From positions 405,238,959 through 405,302,958 of the forward strand of contig CM019063.1 in NCBI GenBank assembly GCA_009667805.1: a stretch of DNA of 64,000 nt, read 5' to 3'. The first letter of the stretch is position 1. Each line of letters starts with the position of its first letter. The notes under the pieces are model-generated. The model was not told the origin of the DNA. It did no database searches and saw nothing but the letters and a program-made list of their open reading frames with translations. Of this stretch, positions 35,390 to 48,242 are shown piece by piece. The position numbers were made by a program, and so were the translations under genes. This DNA comes from Leptobrachium leishanense (taxonomy: Eukaryota > Chordata > Amphibia > Anura > Megophryidae).

Positions 35390-36533
35390 TAGGAGACCTT
35401 CTCTAATCAAGTGTTTTCTTTGACTGAATACCAGATATGTATGCCTCCTATATCAAAGTACACCTTTTATAGTAATTTATTAGCTTTAAAGTCCGTATCT
35501 ATAACGAATAGCTTCTGATCAGTGTATTGGTTCTTGCTGATGTTTCTTTATGTCCATTGTGCAACAGTGAATGTTTGGCAAGCACAACCTCAAGTCCTTC
35601 TCTAGTGTATGAAATCACATATAGTTGTTTGTCCTCTTCTCAATCTCCCCAGCGGCAAGCCCCTGTAGGTTAAGTTTCCTCCCCAGCCAGTGTCCAATGT
35701 TCACGCTCCCCAGCCAATGTCCACACATCTATCCTCTCCAGACTGAGTGCCTAACCAGTCTCTGTCCATCCCACCCAGGCTCTGTTTATCCACCCCGGCC
35801 TGTGCCTCTTCTGTCAGTGTCAAGAAATTCTGTGTAGTGTAAATACTTGTTGATACTCCAAAGTATAGGAAACATTGATTTACAGTCTAGAGCCACAACA
35901 GCTGAGGTGCAAGGGAAGTTTGCCGCATGACTCGAGTAGGATGGAAGCCATTGTGATTGAGTGGGGCATGTGTCAATCTTCTCCCAGGCTTTGCCTTTCC
36001 TTCCCAGATGCTTTCCAATGTCCATCTTCCCCAGCCTGTGTCTACCCTTCCCAGCTTGTATCCCATCCAGCTTTCTGTCTTCTTTTCTTTCTGTAATCTG
36101 AGACCAGTCCCCCCCCCACCAAACTGCAGAAACTTTCACCCCCTACTGTGTATAAGGAAGATAATGAGCAGGGCGTTGTGTTTGATGATTATTATTATCA
36201 TCATTTATATAGCGCCAAAAGTTTCTGCAGTGTTTTTACATTAACCAAAAATAATGTGATACAGATAAATGGACATAGTATGGAAACAAGAGGTGTAGAG
36301 GGCAAGAGAGCTGAATAAATAGGATTAACTCCTTGTAGGTAGAAATTAAATAGATGGTTTAAATTACTAAAAAATTTCCTTTTTCAGACTGGATTCACTA
36401 ATGTTTACTCTAAAAACTATTCCAATTTCCTGACTTAAACTTGAAATCCCCCAATTCACAGGAATGTTTACCAGACATTGTAGCTAAGAGGTACATCCTC
36501 ACTTTTATGGTGAGCAGAGTTAAAGGGGTTATT
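35390..36533. other. Non-coding stretch with C-rich low-complexity segment
   Basis: 35640-36100 is pyrimidine-rich with loosely repeated CCCAGCCxGTGTCCA-like motifs. 36185-36240 is a short ATTATT...TTTATATAGCGCC repeat that recurs at 43321 and 45400. Confidence 0.5.
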
Positions 36534-37250
36534 CAATAAGCGACGAACCTGCCGCCAAATTGCAACAAACAGTCAATTTCACCATAAGTTGCAATGTCGT
36601 GGCAGTGCGCCTATTCACTAAGTTGTCAATTCGCCAAATACTGGCGAATTGACAGAAAAATACAGTGCAGTTTGGTGGCCTTCGGCTGCAGTGAAATTGT
36701 CCCATAGAAAAGTAATGCTTAATCTATTCAGAGAAAGCCGAACAGCACCGAAGTGTTAGTGAAATGCCCTGATTTTCTATGATTCAGTTCGACATTTTTA
36801 AACAGGCGAATCCCATAGGATTTAATATAATTTTTTTTATCATTTTCATTTATTTTATTCAAATGTTTATTCTTTTCATTTTCAGCTAACTGACTTTTTA
36901 TTTATTTTTTGGAACAGTGTTCTGTATTTTTTAGCTTTATGAGTCCCATTTTTCTTTAAAAGGCATTTTTTTATTCTGTAACAGACCTTGTTATTACTTT
37001 TAAAGGACGTTTTTATTCTTTACACACATTTTCATGCATCTTTTTTAGTGTAAACACCTTTTAGAAGAATAGGAGAGTTCCGTTCTTTTTTTTTTCTGCA
37101 GTTCAGTGGCATTCCATGGTCAGTTTGGCGTCAGTTTGGCAGTCTTTGGCGGCATTCAGTCAGTTCAGTGGTCTTCGGCATCTTTATGTAGTGAATTCAC
37201 CACAGGGTCGCCGAAATGGTAAGCACCGAAATCTGAACAACACCTTTAGT
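36534..37250. repeat. MITE-like element with GGGGTTATTCA end
   Basis: Left end GGGGTTATTCAATAAG. The interior contains TTCGGCG-type blocks and an internal AT-rich region shared with 49772-50577. The right end is degraded. Confidence 0.55.
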
Positions 37251-38939
37251 GTTATGTAATTGTCACAGCTAATTGAGAAAGTGACTCCATTATTTTCTGT
37301 CTAAATGCTGGACTTGATGAAGTGACACAACCTATTTGCTCCACTTTGCAACCATTCTTCAGTTTAAATATATGTAATGTCTGCAAGCAAAGCCAAAAGA
37401 ATTGGATGAATGCAATTATGGAGAAATTACTTCGGTCCCTGGGAATGTGTTTATAATTCCACTTCAATTTCTTTTCAGCTGTGCAAACGACTAGTGATAT
37501 ATTTTTGTGTTCAGTCTGTGTCTATCACCAATAATAACATGACAAGCCCTCTCCAGAAACTGGAGACACAGTGTGAACCCTTTCATATCCATCTTCTCAT
37601 TACTATTAGCAGTATCTTTTTACTACTAAACTGCAGGTATATATAGATATTAATAATTATTATAATTTGGGACCCGTCATAGACATATAAAACAGAGTCG
37701 ATCATGATGTGTTTAACTGTGTCACCTTGGAACCACAAAACCACCTTTCCGTGCAGCAGCAACCAGAAAACTGACTAACTAGAGACATGCAGTTCCCTCC
37801 ACAGATAATGCATGTCTGTATGAACAAGCCACAGATACTGCATAACAAGCCCAGACATGCAGCATCTGTGAATCTGGGGCTGTCCCCACCCACAAACCCA
37901 TTAATGTTACACAGTTCTATCCTCAGTTTAGGCTATAGCATTGATTGTGCTTTCAACAAATCATTTATCTTTAAAAAATACTTTAAACATATTGTACTAT
38001 GATAAGGCGTGTCAAATTTTTGTTGTATGTTTTGTAAGTTTTGTACCTGGCATAACTCTGCTCCCAGTGGAATATCTAACTCAAATTCCGAAATTTGAAC
38101 TTTTATAACCACGAGCGTCAATTTCGGCATGAAATTTTAGTCACATGGAAACAAGATAGCCAAATGATGTAATTAACAAAAATGTAGTCCAGAATGTAGT
38201 CTAAGAATAATAAATTTTGTTCCACAGGTCTGTGACAAACAAGGATTGAAATATGCATTTTTCCTCAAACCTCTGGAAACTCAAAAAGTGGTGCATGGCG
38301 TGAAGTAAAAATGGCCGCCATTTTTAAACTATTCAGTATAAAATTTAAATAATCTTGGTTTTAATCTACCAACATATAGGGGTCCTCACTGCCAAAATAA
38401 TTAAAAATGGTCAAGCAACCAATTAATTTTTTCTGGACCACTTGAGATGGATTGACCCCAAACTGAATTTTGTTCCTGAACCTTACTGAGCTTAATATGA
38501 TTTGTTTACAGAAGGGTTACTGGCTCAGTGGATCTCATTTACAGCAGGAAGGTATTTTCTTGGGTGAATTTTATGTATAACCTTACTTGTGTGTAGAATA
38601 ATTACTATATAATATTGCTGATGACAAGCAGAAACTCAAACTGATTGCTTTGTCACATTTAATGTGGCTGTTCTTCCAATAATAATGATTTATGCACCTG
38701 CATTTCTTTAGTTTACTCCTTACTGTACATTTTGGCACTACTGGTGCATGGGGGAGCTACATCAGATGTAACACTGTCTGCAATTTATTCCACCCAAGAG
38801 ACATCTGCTAATATTTCACATTTGTTATGTGAACTAAAGGAATCTCATATGTTAAAAAAATATGAGATTCAAAGTGAATAAATCTAAAGATGCCAAAATG
38901 TTGAGAATTGTTACACAAACATTTGCAGCTATATACATT
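37251..38939. other. Intergenic DNA, no gene seen
   Basis: No repeat or exon that I can support. Confidence 0.4.
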
Positions 38940-41900
38940 GAGGCATCTGGTGACTTCCCCAGTTTGGGGAGTGTAATTATATGGGCCCTCAGCATGTCTA
39001 CTTGGAACAAGCCCTGTTTTTGTTTCATGTTATACACCGGTAGAAGGTGTGGTAAGAGGGTGGTGGAGTAGTAGAGACCAGTCAATCCATCAGGACCCGG
39101 GGCTTTTCAATTTGGGAGGGCCTTGACGGTAACAGAGATCTCCTCTAGGGATATAGTAGTGGACAATAAGGCCGTCTGTGCAGTCGACAGGGTCGGAAGA
39201 TGGATGTTTTGAACGTAAGTGTCAATTGTGTCAGTCATCAGGGTTGGAACTGCATCATCGGTGGTCAAGTTATATAATTTCTCGTAATAGCTAGTGAATT
39301 CATTCGTTATAGTCACTGGGTTATATAGAAGGCACTGAGGAGTTTTTAGGGCCGCTATGTTCGTCTGGACGCGAGCTGGTTTAAGCCTGTGGGCCAACAA
39401 TCGGCTGGGTTTATTCTGAAAGGCATAACATTTGGCTCGCCTCCTAGTCATGGTGGCAAAATATATGTCTGCCTCCAAATCCCTGACGGAGTGGAGCGCG
39501 GCATCCATTTCAACAGCAAGTGCTGGGGACGGAGCCAGTCTATTCCACCTCTTTAGGTCATGTAGTTTTGTAAGAATCTCCAGGCGAAGCGATACGTAAA
39601 CTTTCCGCAATCTGGACGCCCACTGGATACATTTACCCGGGATAAATCGCCTTATGGGCTTGCCAGACTACAAAGGGGCTCAGGTCTGGATAAAGGTTGT
39701 CCACGAAATAGTCAATGCCTCCCGCAGAACCAGGGATGCAGGTTTGTGTTTCAACAAATAGTCTCCAAATCTCCACGACGGTCTAGCATAAAATTGATAG
39801 GCGTCCACCAGAGTCAGCAGCAATGGGGAATGGTCTGACCAGGTGAAGGGGAGAATAGTGCAGTCAGTGATACGGGAGAGAAGGGCATTAGGGACTAGGA
39901 AATAGTCAATCCGGGTATAGCCGTTATGGACGGTGAAATCCCGTTCTGTGGGCTGTAAGAGACCCCAAGCATCATACAGGTTGTATTTGCCAAGCAGGGA
40001 CTGTAGTTTTTTTTTGGAGAAATATTGGCTGATGGGGGTAGTTGAGAGGCCGAGCGGTCCCTTGATGGATCCAAGCTGACATTGAGGTCACAGCATATAA
40101 GCAGATCTCCTGAAAGGACATCTGATACCTTACCGAGAAGTTGTGTCAGAAACTGTGGCTGGGAGATATTGGGAGCATACACAACTACCAATGTGTAGAA
40201 CTCTGTGTTCATCGTACACACTAGAATGCTATATCTACCCCTCGGGTCTTTTATGATGCGGTGTGCCTGGAATGCCACCCTATTGTGAATTAAGAACGAA
40301 ACTCCTGTAGATTTAGATCTGTAAGTGGAATGATAATGAGTAGCATATTGGGGGATAAACCGCTTAGAATGGTCCAGCTGTCTAAAGTGGGTCTTTGCAG
40401 ACATATTACGTCCGCATCATGACTATGAGATCTTTATATAGGGTGTGACCTTTGACCTGCAGGTTCAAACCTTTCACATTATAGGCAAGCATCCAGATTT
40501 AGGTATGTAGATGCACCTCGATTACATATAGTAGATAGCAGTGGATTCTTCAAACCGTATATGACCAAAAGTGTGCTGGATGCCATTCTAGTGCGACTGT
40601 TGTCTATCTTCGATACAATGTTGTAAAGAGGGGGGGGTGGAACACACATTACAAAGATACCAGCACTGAAAGTCAGTGCAACTATGTGCATCACAGAGCA
40701 GTAAATTCTTCAGCGAGGGTTCCCAAAAATGGGAAAGCCTGAGCTCTTCCGTAGAAGAGGGAGAAAGGGGATAACGTGGGCCCCAGCTAGATAGCAAAAA
40801 GTAACATAATAGAACATTCCATATCAACAGAACCACTCACATAACAGAAAACACAGCATTATACATTACACATTGCCTGAAGTAGTAGATCACACATGGG
40901 AGGATCTAGTATTCACGAAGGAAGTCCAGGGAAGGCACTGCCAAGCCCAGTCACAGCTCTCAATGATTGTGCCACTCTGAGTCGAGCTGCTTAGGCGAAC
41001 CAGGCTTCGTCTGAGCATCCTCCAGAAATCTTAGACCCAAGGCCTCCAGAGTCATGTGGCCTCTTCTGGGGGACGTGATCACTGTTGTGGCAACAGCTCT
41101 GCAGACGATGAGCTTGGTGGGGTAGCCCCAGCGATAGACCAGGCCAGCAGCTGCTGGAAGGTGATCTTTGAGAGGTCGGAGAAGATAGCCAGGTGTGCGT
41201 ATTCTGGACCTAGGGCCTCTGGGTTGCGCAACGCTCACAGAACCTCCTCCTGCGGTTTAACAGAGTGGAGTCGGAGTATCACATCTCGAGGTACCTTCAA
41301 TGGCGAGGAGGGTGGGTTGGGAACGTGGTGGATCCAATCTAGCAGGAGGGACTCTGGTGCCACATCGGGCAAAAGGTAGGAAAAAAGATCCGCTGCATAT
41401 GACGCCAGCTCTCACTGATTCAGATATTCCTCTAATCTTCAGGTTGTGGTGGTGAGAGAGGTCCTCCAGATCCACCAATGTGTTAGAATACCGCCGCAGT
41501 TGATCTTCGATGGCCTCAACAGAGTCGGCCATGCTGTTACGGGCCTCCGCCTTCTCCGACAATTTTGTCTCCAACTTAGAGGTCCTCTCCTCAATCTCTC
41601 TCTTATATCCTTACGGATGTCTGCCGCTACAGAATCCAGGCAGGATGTCAGTGTAACCAAGAGGTCTGTAAACAAAGTCTCCATTTTGGCAGAGAAGGAT
41701 GTCAGATCCACAGTTGGGTCGCTCAAGGAGGTGCCGGATGAGGGCAGTGGGGAGCCATCGCCATCTTGCGGATCTGCAACATTCCAGCGTTTGCTAGGTG
41801 GGGAGAAAAAATATTTTTTCACAGCAGTTTTTTCATGTTTGGTGGTAGCCATAGTGGGAAGAAGGTCTCGCAGAGAAAATTGCGCAGCTTAGGCAGTATT

Positions 41901-41988
41901 TGTGGTCAGATATCCACTTATTTTCACTATATCCCGTTGGAGCTGCTCAGTCATGCGTCTGTCATGATAAGTCGCTAGCCACGCCCCC
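38940..41988 (-). mobile_element. L1/Tx1-type LINE fragment: ORF1, endonuclease, start of reverse transcriptase
   Basis: The 5' end at 41988 reads GGGGGCGTGGCTAGCG on the minus strand. ORF1 begins in frame 41439-41852 and continues, after a frameshift, in 41257-41574, where DLEDLSHHHNLKIRGISES is the L1 ORF1 coiled-coil/RNA-binding junction. The endonuclease is in 39895-40404 (SFLIHNR, GRYSILVCT, LVVVYAPN, CCDLNVSLDPS). Frame 39107-39610 and the region to about 38950 lead into the reverse transcriptase ([20 protein letters not shown]), where homology stops. Many frame breaks. Loss of the 3' part is unusual for a LINE and implies a later deletion. Confidence 0.82.
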
Positions 41989-42832
41989 AGATTGTTGTTT
42001 TTTAATTCTGTAACAGGCCTTTTTTTAATTCTTTATTTGCATTCTTTGTGACATTTAGAAATTACAGACAAAAATGAAAATAGGCCGAGCAGGGCCAGCA
42101 CACAAAATAGACTTCTCAAGTAGCTGTCTCAGGATTAGCAAAAACAAGAAAGACACGCAATAAAGTCAGATAGGACATACGAAACTAGGATACTTAAGGC
42201 CAGCACAAAACTCGACACAGATACTTTGTAGGAATTAAAAGAATAATAGGGATACACCACAGGAGCCATCTTGAACAGAAGATAGAAGAGGGTCTAAGGG
42301 GGAAAGGGGAAGGTAGGTGACGAAGAGAAAGAGGATAGCAAAGTAAAACAGCAGCCACAGCAGGCAGAGAGAGTAAACAAAACTAAACCAAAGTGAAGGG
42401 AAATAAAAGAAAGGAAAGCACAGAGAGGGGCTACACAAGTCTAGCCTGAGTCGGTAACAGTGGCCCGAGTCAGCATATACTGTAATATACTATAATTTTA
42501 CAGTACAGCTTATTGGCCATTTGTGGGGAAAGACCAGGTAGGAAGTGTGAACCTTAGAGCCCCTTGTTCAAATTGCCATTGCTGAAGTTATAAACAAGAC
42601 TTTCCAAAGATAAAGACAAACAAATCAGACTGTAAATTTATTTTACTTATATCTGGAATTTTAGTGTATACAGTAGATATCGAATGTGAAAATGGGAGCA
42701 TTCTGTATGTATGGTATGCACTGTGGGTTTGCTAATTTCTGTCCTCAGTATTTCACCACATTAGGAATAAGCACACGCACTGTATATAGTACAGATGTAA
42801 TGCTAATTCAAATATACAATGACTCTAGCAGG
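41989..42832. other. Repeat-like DNA and probable 3' UTR of the minus-strand gene
   Basis: 42000-42440 is A-rich on the plus strand and resembles the 3' region of the element at 11723. A TTTATT (AATAAA on the minus strand) near 42637 lies about 195 bp after the stop codon of the minus-strand gene and could be its polyadenylation signal. Confidence 0.4.
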
Positions 42833-42978
42833 CTAGGACTGTATCCTCCATTCAGGATGGATGACAAACTCTGATCTTCGTCCTTTCTTGACACGTGAGC
42901 AGTCTGTTTCCTCTTTCATTGTTGAGATCAGTGGGGCTGTCGACAGTGTTCTCAGCAGTCTCATAACAGCAGCTGTTT
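42833..42978 (-). CDS. C4orf51: C4orf51/TBATA-like terminal exon 8
   Basis: 146 nt from acceptor CTGTATATTGCAG to TAG at 42833-42835. Phase 1 in, matching exon 7. It encodes TAAVMRLLRTLSTAPLISTM, an acidic/basic stretch, then RRSEFVIHPEWRIQS and the stop. The run LLRTL...APLIS parallels TBATA residues LLQTA...QPLVS that follow its QFWLL helix. The HPEW end looks like a short conserved docking motif, but I cannot name a partner. Confidence 0.73.
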
Positions 42979-44104
42979 CTGCAATATACAGAACAGCATC
43001 ATTTTACATTTGATCTTCTCATTAAAATCCCTTTTTTTAAATGAGCATATATATGTATACACATGTAGATATGTATAGAAGTATGTTACTAAGTGTATTT
43101 ACTAATCATGTTAGACTACAGTTTCTTTAGAAACCAAATTGTTCATTGATATGGTGTTTGATACAGTATATTGGAGCAGATTTATACTACGTTTAGGTTT
43201 GTCCCATTAGTGATAGTTTGGAGCACATACATTACCCCAATGAGCCCAATTATATACATGAGACATACTATACCACCTTTCCATCCAGAATCCTTCTGTG
43301 TTTTTGGCCAAGTACTTTGTATTATTATTATTATTCTTTATTTATAAAGCACCAGCATATTCCGCAGCGCTGTACAATAAGCACAGTATAGACAGGGTTA
43401 CAATACATTGAACAACATTTGACAAACAGTACAGGAGGAGATGAGGGCCCTATTCCCGTAGGAACTCACAATCTGTAATCAATCAATGAGAATAAAAATT
43501 AAGCTCTACTATCATGTATCCAAGCACCTGGGCTCCTAGTCACTCAGACATTTATCTTCTTTCCACACACTGTTTAAATCTAAAGAATAGGCACTAAAAA
43601 CCTGAAGAACGTGTTACGAGTGCCAAGTCAATAGTAAAATTAACTTTACCGTCTATTGTGTTCACCAAATCCATACCACTACCTTCTCTCACATTAGGGG
43701 TTATTCAAAGAGCACCGAAAGTTCTAGGCTCTTTCATTCATCGCACTTCAGACACTCGATTCGCCGAATCTTAACCAATACCTTACACTCCTATATGATA
43801 TCTTTCTTAGGGAATCACTGTAATAACAATCTATATTTTAAACCCATGATTTTATATGGCCTCCCCACCCCCTCACCATGTCGTAAAAATACCTGGCATA
43901 TACAGCGCACACTCTGTAACTCTGCAACCTCTTTATTCACACAGCCCTGCCACAAGCTCAGCTCAGATCACATCTCCCTCTGCCACAGCGCTTGCTTCTG
44001 GACTCTGCTGTACCACCCGCCATCTCCACCCAGTGCTGGTCTAAAATTTGTAGCTTACTTTCCAGCTGCTTCCACTTTGCAAATCACCCTAATTAACCCA
44101 AGTT
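42979..44104. other. Intron of the minus-strand gene, with short repeats
   Basis: Includes an ATT-rich repeat (43321-43480, TTTATAAAGCACCAGCATAT and GCAGCGCTGTACAATAAG) typical of frog genomes. At 43697-43770 there is a fragment of the GGGGTTATTCA element. No further exon recognised. Confidence 0.5.
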
Positions 44105-44283
44105 TCTAGCCCTTCCCATGATATGTTAATCTGTATATTTGTGTTTTGTTTTTAATGTCTTGCATTTTATTACTTTGTATTTCTGTAACAATTCAATGTT
44201 CTTGAACCCAGGACATACTTGAAAATGAGAGAAATCTCAATGTATCCTTCCTGGTAAAATACTTTATAAATAAATAAATAAAT
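44105..44283 (+). mobile_element. 3' end fragment of the L2/CR1-clade LINE
   Basis: Matches, in opposite orientation, the 3' end of LINE copy 2 (AACCCAGGACATACTTGAAA then GAGAAATCTCAATGTATCC), and ends in (TAAA)n. It is strongly 5'-truncated. Confidence 0.85.
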
Positions 44284-45282
44284 TTTAATCTAACAATTGT
44301 TTTTTTATTTAAAATATGATACAGCACATAAACAAAAGCTTTACAGTGTGTAAGACAAGTGGTAACTCCATTCCCTGTGCAAAAATAGTACAGGAGCTAT
44401 GTCCCGAACTGCTCGACTTGACCACTGGTGCTTTTGCTCCAAGTCTTCCAGTTTCCAACTTTTATGACAGATTGGAACATATTGATGTAACAATAGGTAT
44501 TTAAGGACAAGAACAACTGCTACTGAGATGACAAGTTTCTTTTGCAAGGTATAATAAGGGTTAAGGCACAAGAGTAGTCAAGAAACTTGGCTGTGGTCGG
44601 TACCCAGAGAGCAATCCGTATATAACGTGGGAAGGAGGTCCAAGAAAGAATACACCGGAAGGTGTCACCTGTTAGAATTAAAACAATTGTGTGCCAGTTG
44701 CCGGAAGGCAGGAAGTGCTTCCTATCCCAGCCGAACTGTGCGTGTCGGAAATCTCAGACATGCATTTCCAAGAGCCAGCGGTTGGAAACACCTGGGCATG
44801 TGCAGCGCATGGCGACTCCTGCCAGCCCAGCACCTGGCAGAGGGTTCCCTTCTTTCAGGCATGACACTTTGTATGTAACACAAGGAGGCCACAATAGCAT
44901 TAGTGTATATCATTCTGTATCTGCCATGGTAACATAGAAGTAATTTACAGGTTTAATAATAGGCAATTCATAAGATTTTAGTTCTTCCATTCAGATAAGG
45001 GTTAACATGGGCTTTTAGAGCTACAGGTCTGTGCCACAAATTATGTTTAAAAAGTTAATTATTGTGAAGCATTATGTTTCGGGTTGAAATACACACCATT
45101 CGCTGACATTTAACAATGCTTTATACTACATGGCTGATAGTAGATTTTTTAACTGTTAAATGCTCAGAGTTAAAATAAAATGATGATGTAATGATGAGTG
45201 AGAGTAGTTGAAACGTTAAAGAAAGAAAACCTCTTTTTCGGGCTAATATTGGTATGTAATTAATATTTAATATGTGTAGTAC
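44284..45282. other. Intron of the minus-strand gene
   Basis: No element named. A minus-strand open frame at 44341-44571 has no good splice sites. Confidence 0.45.
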
Positions 45283-45361
45283 CTTCTATTCCTGCATTTA
45301 ATAGCCACTGGTTTGCTGAGGCAAGAAATTCAGGTTTCAAAGTTCGGATTAACATCGGATT
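45283..45361 (-). CDS. C4orf51: C4orf51/TBATA-like exon 7 (QWLL helix)
   Basis: 79 nt with an acceptor of nearly 20 pyrimidines ending TTTTAG and donor GAAG|GTACTA. Phase 0 in, phase 1 out; the only open frame. It encodes NPMLIRTLKPEFLASANQWL and a few residues ending NAGIE. The pattern L-x-x-x-L-x-x-x-x-L-A-S-A-x-Q-W-L-L matches the C-terminal helical region of TBATA, in which LLSAIQFWLL occupies the same place. Confidence 0.75.
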
Positions 45362-45892
45362 CTAAAAAAAGGGGGAAAAAAAAAATGAAAAAATAAATTT
45401 ACTATTATTATTACCATCCATTATATGGCACGAACAGTTTCTGCAGAGCTTTACAATAACCAGTGGGGAATGAGGCAAAATTACAATTATAATATAATAT
45501 TGCGTGCTAAGTGCAGCGTTTTGAAAACTGATGAATATTCACATCACTGTTAATCATTTTTCATAGGAATTAAAGAAATAAATTACTTGGATAACATGAA
45601 TTGTCTCCAACTAGAAGTGCTTATACTTATCCCTCTTTACTGTTGTTCCTATGATTAAATCTCTAGGTGCGTTCTGTCTCTGCAGTCTATAGCAGGGCTT
45701 CACGTATTGGATTTAGAAATATCTGTTAGCAAGTGAAGGCATAAAATCTTCTATCATTCAGAACATTATTCCATAGTCCTATTCCATGATGCAATCTTCA
45801 AATCATACTAGGGCAGCCGTGCATGGTGTAAAGGGGATCCTATTTAAACGTCGCCACCTTGTGGATGCGTATAGAAATGATACATCAGATAA
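45362..45892. other. Intron of the minus-strand gene with a short frog-type repeat
   Basis: 45400-45480 resembles the TTTATATAGCGCC-type repeat at 36185 and 43321. The rest shows nothing I can name. Confidence 0.45.
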
Positions 45893-46312
45893 GGCTGGGG
45901 TCAGACGAACGCAGTGCGAACGCGTCTGCAGCCACACTTTATCACGGCCGTAGTAGCAGCAAATGACGGCCAATGACGGGCAATATATGAAGTACGGCTG
46001 CACGAAAGTTTGGCCGGGCAATGCAAGCAGCAAACGAACGCATTTTTTCGAGAACGTGAAACCGCTAGTATTGACGTACAGAGTGCGCTGCATCCACTAG
46101 CGGCATGTGTGCGTGATTAGGAGACGTCAGACGCTGCTAATGTCCGGCCTACATAAAGTCCAGACACAAAAAGTGGTTTATTGATCCGAACAAAATCACG
46201 GACGAAAATGAGCATCGTATCGCTATCGCGTATTCCGTGAAACAATATGTCCATTCGTTCGAACGCACTTTTTCACAGACAACGCGAAAAATGCGTTCGT
46301 CTGACCCTAGCC
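45893..46312. mobile_element. Harbinger-type MITE, copy ii
   Basis: Ends GGCTGGGGTCAGACGAACGC and the inverse of GCGTTCGTCTGACCCTAGCC, flanked by TAA at 45890-45892 and 46313-46315. 420 bp, the same family as 31558 and 53324. Confidence 0.88.
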
Positions 46313-46653
46313 TAAGTTGTCGATTTAAAAATGTTCCTTACATTTAGACCACAGCAAAACAAAAAATTGTATTTGACACAAAAAAAACTACGCCCTTGCA
46401 CAGTTTTTTAGGTGGATTGCAGCACTATTCTTTAGTGTCAGTGCAAAAAAACACAATCCTTTAAATGTTAAGATAACTCAATTAAAAGATACATTATAGA
46501 ATATTTTACACCTGAATGTGTCTCGTCTTATAGGCTTCCTCAGTTGGCTAACCTAGACTTGACCATCTGAAGCAAACCCAGATCATAACCAGCTTCTAGG
46601 TGGTGCCTTTTTTCTTGCCAGGCACTGTACATCTCCTTTTGCGCTGGACTTAC

Positions 46654-46726
46654 CTTTTGTTTAGTATGTAGGTTTGTTGAATGTTTACGTTCGTAGATGT
46701 ATTGATGAGAATTTCCACTCAAGGCA
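46654..46726 (-). CDS. C4orf51: C4orf51/TBATA-like exon 6 (numbering allows a missing exon 5)
   Basis: 73 nt ending in a very strong donor, CAAAAG|GTAAGT. The acceptor GTGCTCAG is weak in pyrimidines. Phase 2 in, phase 0 out. It encodes ALSGNSHQYIYERKHSTNLH and a few more residues. The frame happens to stay open past the donor to 46540. The exit phase matches exon 7 exactly. The entry phase demands an unplaced exon upstream or a shifted acceptor. Confidence 0.58.
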
Positions 46727-48242
46727 CTGAGCACATTACTCCAATAATTATTTGGGTTTGATTAAAGATGGAAATTAACTCCTAACACCCACATAGCTTT
46801 TACAGAAATGTTTTCTGTTTTTCCTCTAGATAAATGAAAGTCTCCGTTAGATAAATAAGGGAGCTTTCATCCCCTCTATACCCCCACCCATGGATGCAGA
46901 GGCGCAGCAAAATTTGAAGTGCCTAGGGCGGAACTGAGCCTGAATACACCCCTGGCTTATTTAAATGATGTTTAATATTGCACGTGTTTGTGAATCCAAA
47001 ACATTCATTGCAGATAACTTAATGGCAGAACCAGCACGTTTTATCTCTCTTTACAAGCAATCTCCAGTGGTCCTACATTGGATTTTATCTTGGTATGGTT
47101 TGGTACTTTAACAAGAATGAGCCCAAATACATTTAAACTCATTATAATCACTTGGCAAGAAGGTTCTCTTTACTTGTAGTTGGGAGAGTTACCTCTAAAA
47201 CCGTTTCTATTTTTATTCAGTCCTAATGAATATTCCTCTTAAATATGCTGTGCTACAGGACACTATACTTTGCTGTATATAAGGACATTTCTTACTCCCA
47301 TCCCATTTTCATTCTGTATTAGAATCAAAGCCAAATAAACAAATGCAAGTTAAAAAATTAGAAATTTTGGGTTACATAGCCGAGTTGGAATAGATATAAT
47401 ATTATCAACACATCAACTTTGCTCTGGTTGGAAATAATCCAATAAAGTGCACTTTTTCACAATATGGTTTATAATTTAGAATTATGCCGTGTGTCTAATC
47501 ATCACCCAATGTATATCAAGGGACACATTCTTCTCTATGTTGGCTTATTCTGACACGACTACTTATTGTTGTCTGTTAGGAGCTTTTCCCATGTTATTAT
47601 TCACCTGGCATGTGTGGCTTCTTCTGTTATTCACTTCTGCCCGTTGTCTGTGGTGTGTTTCAGCTATAAATTTCATCATTTTCCCAACTGCCTCACAATC
47701 TGAAATTATAAAGCAACAAAATATCAAGATTTATACAAGTGTCATGAACGCTGACCACTGGAAACACGTATAGGTCTATTCAAAGAAAGGTCAAAATCAG
47801 GAGAATTGGCAGTAAAAGAGAACAATCTAGACCAAATAGCCAATTTTGAAAGTGAGATAAATGGGAGAATTTTTCTGGTTTGGCTATTTTGACCTAGAAT
47901 TTTCCATTCTCCAGTCATTCTCCTGAGTTTCACCTTTAAAGAGAAGATTAGGGAAATATTTAGTTGAATTTTGCAAATACTTTTTATTTGAGTAATAACT
48001 GAGAACATGGGACGCTAATAAATAGGCGTAACTTGGCTATAGAGAATAACTTGATCAAAGGGTAAAACTGGAAGATTACTAAACCTGGTGGTGTGATCGC
48101 TCAATTTTTTGTATTTCACCAGAACTAAATTCTAGACTTTTGTCTGCCAATAGAGAGTTTTGTTTTTAATTGTGCATCACTGGGACACCGGTGTTCTAGG
48201 CAGATACAGTTTTGTTTCACAGTAGAATGATGAAATATATAC
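46727..48242. other. Intron(s) of the minus-strand gene, where an exon is missing
   Basis: Phase arithmetic says an exon of length 3n+1 should lie here. I scanned the minus strand for acceptor-like tracts and found only a candidate near 47310 whose required frame stops at once. 47770-47945 is a hairpin repeat copy. The exon may be very short or have weak sites. Confidence 0.4.
47770..47945. repeat. Solitary copy of the 165-bp hairpin unit
   Basis: Same arms as the units in the hAT element at 31290-32215 (AAATGGGAGAATTTTTCTGG in the centre). About 170 bp. Confidence 0.8.

Noticed and set aside
35625..36244. Pyrimidine-rich ORFs
   Set aside because: Low-complexity sequence with no start, splice or domain evidence.
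44341..44571. Minus-strand ORF in the last intron of the TBATA-like gene as an extra exon
   Set aside because: Exons 7 and 8 already join in phase, and no good acceptor or donor frames this ORF.
47290..47313. Candidate for the missing exon 5 (acceptor TTCTAATACAG with donor GTAAGA)
   Set aside because: In the required phase it meets a stop at once, and its length of 18 nt does not correct the phase.
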